In this document: positions 57,501 through 64,000 of the stretch, in pieces
Position numbering within the stretch: position 1 is the stretch's first letter
How the letters are laid out: every line of letters starts with the position of its first letter
Assembly: GCA_004764695.1 (NCBI GenBank)
Contig: SMSO01000025.1
Location: 171,102-235,101, forward strand
DNA: 64,000 nt
Source of the DNA: Schizochytrium sp. TIO01
Lineage: Eukaryota > Sar > Bigyra > Thraustochytrida > Thraustochytriidae
Reading direction: 5' to 3'
Notes under the pieces: generated by a model
Databases searched by the model: none
Seen by the model: the letters and a program-made list of their open reading frames with translations, nothing else
Told to the model about the DNA's origin: nothing
Position numbers and translations under genes: made by a program

Positions 57501-58303
57501 GGTGGTGGTGATGATGATGATGATAGGGATAAGGACAATTCAGGCCATTTTAAAGCACCTTTCAACGCAGGTTGACTGAAGCCGCTGGGTATTTTGCGGT
57601 GTGCTTTTGCAAGAACATGAACAAAGCTCCAACATGCTGCAAGATTTATGCTCATGACATTTAGAATCGCCACGCTCTGGTCGCAAGTGCAGTTCGTTTA
57701 GAATCATCGAGCACGGTGCTTTGTGGTGGCCAGAGCAGATCTTGAGACCACTCCACGCAATTCAGATTACTCACCTTCGCGAGGACTTTGAGATTCTTCG
57801 AGAGAGACTTACAGGGATGCAAATATGTACATGTATATATATATATATAGACTCATGGAATTACAGGGATGGATAGGATAGACACAGCTGCGAAGCTTGA
57901 GGGCTATCTGTGTTCCAGTAAAAATGATGAAAACTGTGCTGCAGATGTGTTCGTATGCAAGCACACAAGTCTTGCACGAGGTTTTCAATCGACCTAGAGC
58001 TCGAGGGGAACGTGCAGGTTTTGGGGACTTGGTTTCTGCGGCTGTGTACAACTGTCCGCCTCCATCAGGGAAGTGCAAACTGACCCAGAAGCGAATCCAG
58101 ACTGTCGAATGCCCCTTGGGGTCAAATTGATGCACGGAAACTTGCTTGTTTGCTGCCAATAGCCGGCCGGCAGTGACTGAAGAACTGGCTAAGCGATTTG
58201 GACAACCAATCGGTCTTGGCGAGATGCTTAGTTCACTGAGCACGAATCATGATAGAAGGATGTTTTAATTTTTAATTATAAAAAAATTAAAAAATTATGT
58301 TCC
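54531..58303. other. Low-complexity region without convincing gene
   Basis: About 3.8 kb. The first part (54.6-55.7 kb) is GC-rich with short repeats: CAGACAGT (about 54,800), TGT triplets (55,325-55,348) and AGCTCAAG-type repeats (55,349-55,368 and about 56,770-56,900). The middle (55.75-56.26 kb) is AT-rich with A/T homopolymers. The last part has CTG/GTG/ATG triplets (57,479-57,520) and CAACTTTTTGCCAACTTT duplications (about 56,410-56,445). Overlapping open frames exist on both strands (56,512-57,084 plus; 56,958-57,479 and 57,248-57,673 minus), but none shows a known motif. A spliced gene cannot be excluded, because the next gene to the right has introns. Confidence 0.4.

Positions 58304-58347
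<44 letters not shown>
58304..58347 (+). repeat. (CTTT)n microsatellite
   Basis: About eleven CTTT units. The minus-strand Lys/Glu/Arg repeat frame here is an artefact of the tract. Confidence 0.9.
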
Positions 58348-58348
<1 letters not shown>

Positions 58349-58822
58349 TTTCATATTATTATATGATATAGCTCCTATATTGATATGGCTTAGTGATTGC
58401 ATACTCTTCGGTGCGCCGTACGAAACTAGTGGCACGAGGCTAAAGCCTGCCTGATTCATGTTCAACTGTGACATGCTGCTTGATAACACTACTCGACGAA
58501 ATCAGGAATCGGGTAAACGGATGATTATTGAATAGGCAAGGTAATATGGAAAAGTCAAACACAAAGCATATCCCTTTCATCTATAATGGCTAAAGTTATT
58601 CTTCTCTACTGAAAGTTGCATTCGTACTTGCTTTGTTTGTGTGTTAATCTTGTTACCCTTTTGCTAATTTTATTACCATGACCTAAGACCAACTAGGCAA
58701 AGATAATCACCATGGCTAAAAGTATCAAAAGAAAGAGACACGATAGGTACTTGCAGATTTCACCGATCATCATGTGCAACAACCACTGAAAGGTACGATT
58801 TATCATGCAGCGAAGCCCAACG
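58348..58822. other. Intergenic spacer downstream of the DeSI-like gene
   Basis: About 0.47 kb of AT-rich sequence, probably the 3' untranslated part and terminator region of the DeSI-like gene. No further feature. Confidence 0.4.
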
Positions 58823-59752
58823 TTACTTGACATCATCCTCAGCATCTTGTTCATCTTCAACGAAAGACTCTCTTGGAACAGCGGATGCGGAAGCTGCTCC
58901 ACCTTTACCTTTGATTTTTGCTAATTTCGCCAGTTGCTCTTCACTTAGCTTGGGGCGTGCACTTGAAGCCTTAGCCCCAGATTTACCTTTACTTTCTGCT
59001 GTAGCAGGTGTTTTGCTTTTGGCATTTCCAGAACCGTCACTAGTGACATCTTTTGGTGCAAAGGAGCCGCCTAGCCTAGCAGCTCGGTTAATATAACCGG
59101 GAATCCCACGATTAACTAGTTTACGCACAAGAGCATCTGTAAAGTGGTTCTACGACACGCGTTGAGAGATAGACTCACGAGGGGCGGCATTATTCCAGTC
59201 TTACAGAATTAGTTCCTTACGTTTTCTCGTTATTCAAAACCATGCAAAGCTGCATTTTTGTTCCAATCTGCATTTATAACGTACGCAATTTTGGGTCACA
59301 AGGTTGTATGAACCAGGTGCAAACTGAGCTCGTAGCTGGCCCACTGCAGCATTTACCTCTGTCATAGAGTCTATCTGTGAAGTCATAATGAGCTCAGTTA
59401 CGAGGCCTGTCTGTTAGAATTCTTTGTTTTAGTGAATCCAAAAGAAGCGTCGCCTTTCTTACCTCGCCAAAATCAATAGTTTCCTTAAAGACCGCCTCTT
59501 CTCCAGCCTGCAGCGGTGAATGATAAATCACTCCTGCATTGGAGAACGTGTATTCTCGTGAGCCAATCTGAACGCCCGTGTGGTCTGTGTTTGTTGGACA
59601 CACCATCGCTTTCGTCTGGTTAGTGAGCCCGCGCAATCGTTGTTTTTCGCTCTCATGACCCGGATTCATAACTTACACACGCCAAGACCGAGCCAACTTG
59701 TGTACCGCGTCACCTTCGAGGCGATGTCGTAGACGTTCACTTTGACCTCCAT
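58823..59752 (-). CDS. DeSI/PPPDE-type desumoylating isopeptidase, four exons
   Basis: Exons on the minus strand: 59752-59677, 59584-59463, 59410-59285 and 59149-58823. Introns are 92, 52 and 135 bases with GT...AG ends (donors GTAAGT, GTAAGA, GTACGT). The spliced frame gives MEVKVNVYDIA, WLGLGVYHTGVQIGSREY (catalytic His), FKETIDFGETGLV, SYNLVTQNCNHFTDAL (catalytic Cys) and GIPGYINRAARLGG. These follow human DeSI-2 step by step (LNVYDM, GVFHSGIEVYGREF, YHLMHKNCNHFSSAL, EIPRWINRLA). PPPDE enzymes are cysteine isopeptidases acting on SUMO or ubiquitin conjugates. The tail is Ala/Lys/Ser-rich and ends acidic (EDEQDAEDDVK). Start 59,752 is the first in-frame ATG; the open frame upstream lacks one. 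This is the only spliced gene I can prove in the window. Confidence 0.9.
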
Positions 59753-60863
59753 GGTATTCCCTGTGAGTAACTCAGCGCCAGGGTTCTGAAAGTGGACAGT
59801 AGAGTAGGTGTGCTCGTAGGAGTCGAAAGCAAGGGATTCCTTTAACAATATATTTTTTTATATTTAATATAGGTTTATTAGTACTAGAATCACTTATCAG
59901 GTTACTATGACGGAGGTTTCTCTTCAACTTAGCCTATTTTGGGGTAGGCCCAGTCTAGTTGTTGAGGCCATGCTTGTGCTGAGTTCAAGTTTACTGTCCC
60001 AGGCCAGTTTTTTTCAGTCAGCTTTTAGGAGCGGTTTTGACTGAAAAAAGTAAATTGAAGAAAGCACGAGTACAGCTTCGTTAAATTTGCTTTCACTTAT
60101 TGTTGGGTGTACATCCAGCAAGACACGATTCAAGGCTTCGGGGAGAAGTTTATTCTGAAAACTAAAGAGTTCACAAGCGCGTTGCTTAGGGAGAGAGCTT
60201 TGAAGATCTCGCTTTTCTATCACACGTTATACGACGAGAGAATGTTGTTAAAGCCGCTTTATGAGATAATTCATAAAATCAAATCAATTCTATTTATGCC
60301 TATGGGGTAAATTTGAATACAGTGTTGCATTCATCACTGAATTGCTACTCTAGCCATCGAAAGTTGAGCAATATGACAACCTTGAACACGTTCTTCGCAT
60401 CTTCAGGAACTACAACCACAGCATGCATTGTTCAAGGAATAGATGGCGCCTCTCAGCAATTCATGTTATGGTTTGTATACGAGTCGCCAGTCTGAATAGA
60501 GTAATTTCATATAATAATAGCTCTGGTGATGCTGACTCATGTTTACATGGTGCATCGCAATATGCAAAACACCTGGAATGCATTGAGATTTTATGGATGA
60601 ATTTATCATGAGAAAATATGAGAACGCTACTCTCGGATTTGATGTGATGGTATTAGTGGTTTCAACTCATCAAATGTGTTTATTGCGGAAGTCCAACTTG
60701 CAACTTTCAGTATTGAATTGATGTTTTTCTTCCTTGCAAGAGTAAGCCAAATTGTGCTTTAAATTCTTACACGATAGTTCCCTTTTTGAAAGAAATTGAA
60801 AGGATGGATGAAAACTTATGATATGTCAAATGGGGTTAGATGGAAGCAGGTTCGTGAGTTTGC
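59753..60863. other. Intergenic region, no gene recognised
   Basis: About 1.1 kb between two minus-strand genes. Small open frames at 60,014-60,223 (minus) and 60,107-60,310 (plus) lie over each other and show no motif. Confidence 0.4.
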
Positions 60864-63563
60864 TTAAAACAGAGTCACCAGTGCTCCGAACACAATGGTG
60901 AGTAGAAACGATCGAGCAGAATTGCTGTTTGCACCGCTCGGCTGACTTACGTAAGCCGCTGTCGGCGCGGTTGTTGGTGCAGTGTCTTGAAGTGTCGAAT
61001 CGTCTGTTGGGGCATCTGTGATAAGTGGCGTAGGTGCGGTTGTGGGAACCTGAGTTGGAGCACTTGTTGTAGGGGCTTCCGTGGGAGCTCGAGTTGGTGC
61101 ATCCGCGGGAGCTTGAGTTGGTGCATCCGTGGGAGCTTGAGTTGGTGCATTAGTAGGTGCCTGAGTTGGAGCATCAGTAGGTACCTGAGTTGGTGCATCA
61201 GTAGGTGCCTGAGTTGGTGCATCAGTAGGTGCCTGAGTTGGTGCATCAGTAGGTGCCTGAGTTGGTGCATCAGTAGGTGCCTGAGTTGGAGCATCAGTGG
61301 GAGCTTGAGTTGGAGCCTGAGTCGGGGCATCAGTGGGAGCCTGAGTTGGAGCATCCGTGGGAGCCTGAGTTGGAGCATCAGTAGGTGCCTGAGTCGGTGC
61401 ATCAGTGGGAGCCTGAGTCGGTGCATCAGTGGGAGCCTGAGTTGGAGCATCAGTGGGAGCCTGAGTTGGAGCATCAGTAGGTGCCTGAGTAGGAGCATCA
61501 GTAGGTGCCTGAGTTGGTGCCTGAGTTGGAGCATCAGTGGGAGCTTGAGTTGGAGCCTGAGTCGGGGCATCAGTGGGAGCCTGAGTTGGAGCATCCGTGG
61601 GAGCCTGAGTTGGAGCATCCGTGGGAGCCTGAGTTGGAGCATCAGTAGGTGCCTGAGTTGGAGCATCAGTGGGTGCCTGAGTTGGTGCATCAGTAGGTGC
61701 CTGAGTGGGAGCATCAGTGGGTGCCTGAGTTGGTGCATCAGTAGGTGCCTGAGTGGGGCATCAGTGGGAGCCTGAGTTGGAGCATCAGTGGGAGCCTGAG
61801 TTGGAGCATCAGTGGGAGCCTGAGTTGGAGCATCAGTGGGAGCCTGAGTTGGTGCATCAGTGGGTGCCTGAGTTGGTGCATCAGTAGGTGCCTGAGTTGG
61901 TGCATCAGTAGGTGCCTGAGTTGGAGCATCAGTGGGAGCTTGAGTTGGAGCCTGAGTCGGGGCATCAGTGGGAGCCTGAGTTGGAGCATCCGTGGGAGCC
62001 TGAGTTGGAGCATCCGTGGGAGCCTGAGTTGGAGCATCAGTAGGTGCCTGAGTTGGAGCATCAGTGGGTGCCTGAGTTGGTGCATCAGTAGGTGCCTGAG
62101 TGGGAGCATCAGTGGGTGCCTGAGTGGGAGCATCAGTGGGTGCCTGAGTTGGTGCATCAGTAGGTGCCTGAGTGGGAGCATCAGTGGGTGCCTGAGTTGG
62201 AGCATCCGTGGGAGCCTGAGTCGGTGCATCAGTGGGAGCTTGGGTTGGCGCATCAGTAGGTGCCTGAGTTGGCGCATCAGTAGGTGCCTGAGTTGGCGCA
62301 TCAGTAGGTGCCTGAGTTGGCGCATCAGTAGGTGCCTGAGTTGGAGCATCAGTAGGTGCCTGAGTTGGAGCATCAGTAGGTGCCTGAGTTGGAGCCACTG
62401 TTGGGGCTGGAGTATATTTGGCATCATAAATTGCGAGCTGCGATGTCATTCTTGATCCAGGAAGTGAGTTCGAGACAGAGTTCCGAATCCACTTCTCATA
62501 GTATGAGATCTGAGTATATACTCTCATGCCAGAATTTTGAAGTTTACCCTGATCTGTAAGACCAACAATTAATGGTACCATTTGACCACTGATTTCAACA
62601 GACACGTAAAGAGGGTTACCGTAAGTTGGATCAGTATCCTTAGGACCATTGACACAAAGAGCATTCGTTTCATTAAGAAACGAGGGTTTTGCTGAAGGCA
62701 ACATCATTCGAACTCTTGCTGTTTCCTTTGAAGCACGAATCAAAGCCATTACTAATATCGGATTCAGCAACGACCACAGTACCTAGGCCATCTTCACTGC
62801 TGTAGTCCAACGCTTGTGCAACGGTTTTAGAATCATCTGACGTTGCCCATTTACCTCCAGCAAAGATTGCCACAGAGGGCATGTGCTCAACCTGTTTCTT
62901 AATTGTAATCAAGGCGATATCACTCTCAGCAAACGTGCAAGTCGAAGTGGGCGCAGAGTATTCGGGATGGCTCTGAATTGAACTGTTGCTACTATTAAAC
63001 GTAAAGTAGGTGGTATCTGTACTATCGTCTCCAGGGTTAGAGGTGTCGTGATTTGTTCTAGGGTGCCAAAAAAAATGGTGAAAATACTTCCACCAGTCGT
63101 TACTGGAGGAAGGAGATGATGAAGGGGCTACCGGAGATGAATCCCAGCTGGTGGTGGGAGATGACGAAGGGGCTACCGGAGATGAATCCCAGCTGGTGGT
63201 GGGAGACTCCGTAGTAGGCATGGGTTGGTTGGAAAGAGGGTGGCTGTTAGAGTTGTTGACGTAAACAACGATCTCGCTGGCATTAAAGCTATTTTTAGTC
63301 AACTCTGCGAGGCATGTAGTAGAACTCAAGATGAAGTGATAATCATCTTGAGAATAGATGTAAATACCAGCACATACTGTACTGGAATCTTCATTCGAGA
63401 GCTTGAACATCCATTCTGGAGGTGAGGTAGCAAAATCGCTGCTGGATCTTAGAGCGCGGTTATGATTGATCGAGACTGTATCATTAGCCTCGGCACGAGC
63501 GAGTACAACTGTGCTGAGCAGAAGCACAAGGATGGAGGGGTGTAACATTTTCAGAGTGTTCAT
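60864..63563 (-). CDS. Secreted trypsin-like protein with altered catalytic site, repeat stalk and GPI signal
   Basis: The start ATG at 63,563 gives a signal peptide (hydrophobic ILVLLLSTVVLARA). A trypsin-like fold follows, with two catalytic positions changed: the His motif (TAAHC) reads SSTTC and the GDSGGPL motif reads PTYGNPL, while the DIAL Asp motif is kept. A Ser/Pro/Thr-rich insert (63,100-63,240) holds a tandem duplicate. The frame breaks at 62,673-62,770 (probably at AAAACCC) and resumes with ALCVNG, VPLIVGLTD and VYTQISYYEKWI, the normal end of the fold. Then comes a (DAPTQAPT)n stalk with a one-base deletion at about 61,757. In the original frame the protein ends at a TAA at 60,864-60,866 with SGANSNSA plus a hydrophobic tail, a typical GPI-anchor signal. 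Oomycete glucanase inhibitor proteins are likewise inactive trypsin homologues; the match to them is inference. Confidence 0.75.
61080..62395 (-). repeat. 24-bp coding tandem array (DAPTQAPT)n
   Basis: Roughly fifty 24-base units, consensus on the plus strand GCATCAGTGGGAGCCTGAGTTGGA with variants at fixed positions. A longer block containing a short irregular unit (GGAGCTTGAGTTGGAGCCTGAGTCGGGGCATC) recurs at about 61,298, 61,538 and 61,938, so the array grew partly by duplicating multi-unit segments. Confidence 0.9.
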
Positions 63564-64000
63564 CCTTGAGCTACCCTTGTTGTGCTGGGCGGAGACGATA
63601 CGGGTTTGCTGAAGCTCTCGTCGAAGCGTCAGGTTGAAAGTTACTTACGGCTCTTTACATCTCTCTCTAAAACCCTCTCTACCTCTCTCTTTTACTCATC
63701 AACACCATTTGGTACTTGAACAATCGTACCAAGGCCTACCTTACATGGAGCAACATGCCCTTTCTTTGATGAAGAGGTATGATCTTATGCGTATATGAAC
63801 TTATTTAAGCTCCTATACATCAATATCTGGAAGTTCACTTTGAGGCTGAAATATCTCCACAATCTAATTTGACATCTCTCGTGAGACAAACTCAAGGAGG
63901 ATAATAATGTTACATCACCTCGCCCTCGCTAGGAGATGTACACCTTGTGAAGTTAGCTAGCTTCACAAACGCCACATTGAATTACTGGCTTTCAATATGT
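63564..64000. other. Upstream region of the trypsin-like gene
   Basis: 0.44 kb to the window edge. It has CTCTCT-rich stretches (about 63,660-63,690) and an AGCTAGCTTCACAA inverted motif near 63,955, but no gene is visible. Confidence 0.4.

Noticed and set aside
56958-57673. Minus-strand open frames of 141-173 codons
   Set aside because: They overlap each other and a plus-strand frame, include triplet-repeat translations and show no family motif.
60947-61757. Arg-His-Leu-Leu-Met-rich C-terminus of the trypsin-like protein as its real end
   Set aside because: It arises from the one-base deletion at about 61,757. The original frame stays open to a convincing GPI signal.
60987-62455. Plus-strand Ser/Leu/Trp/Ile-rich open frames across the 24-bp array
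   Set aside because: They are antisense shadows of the repeat that encodes DAPTQAPT on the minus strand; the minus strand has the signal peptide, fold and anchor signal.
1-64000. CRISPR arrays, bacterial operons, rRNA genes
   Set aside because: None seen. The window is eukaryotic, and its repeats are microsatellites or coding arrays.

Overview
The window is eukaryotic. It has long open reading frames, two eukaryotic-type tRNA-Gly genes with T-run pol III terminators, a gene with short GT-AG introns (58.8-59.8 kb), and homologues of RNF213, XPG/Rad2, Tubby and DeSI. Most genes lack introns and are packed between AT-rich spacers. A trypsin-like protein with a (TQAPTDAP)n stalk suggests a stramenopile such as an oomycete or relative. 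That placement is inference, since no rRNA or plastid marker is present.

Layout. (1) 0-21.4 kb: two giant genes in divergent orientation. The right one (9.1-21.4 kb, about 4,100 aa) is an RNF213-like AAA+ ubiquitin ligase with two AAA modules and an RZ-type zinc finger but no visible RING. The left one runs off the window and is not recognised. (2) 21.9-44.9 kb: a cluster of one paralogous family in every state of preservation: three near-complete copies, one copy whose 5' part was inverted in place, one decaying copy, one relic and one duplicated 3' end. The proteins start with an F-box-like helix pair, then a C-x2-C...C-x2-C zinc module and a segment resembling the XPA/Rad14 DNA-binding domain. 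Two tRNA-Gly(GCC) genes in opposite orientation lie in the first part. (3) 45-54.5 kb: a coiled-coil protein of unknown function, an XPG/Rad2 nuclease and a Tubby-like protein. (4) 54.5-58.8 kb: a low-complexity stretch without a convincing gene. (5) 58.8-63.6 kb: a four-exon DeSI/PPPDE isopeptidase and a secreted, probably GPI-anchored trypsin homologue with altered catalytic residues.

A striking recurrent feature: at seven places, in five otherwise long genes, the coding frame continues only if one nucleotide is skipped (+1). One further place, in the repeat stalk, needs the opposite shift. Assembly indels are the simplest cause, but the one-sided bias deserves a check.

Functional themes, as inference: ubiquitin and SUMO-related proteins (RNF213-like, F-box-like family, DeSI) and DNA repair folds (XPG, and XPA-like if confirmed). 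Nothing shows that these genes act in one pathway. Only the giant pair has an arrangement (shared 1.6 kb upstream region) that suggests co-regulation.
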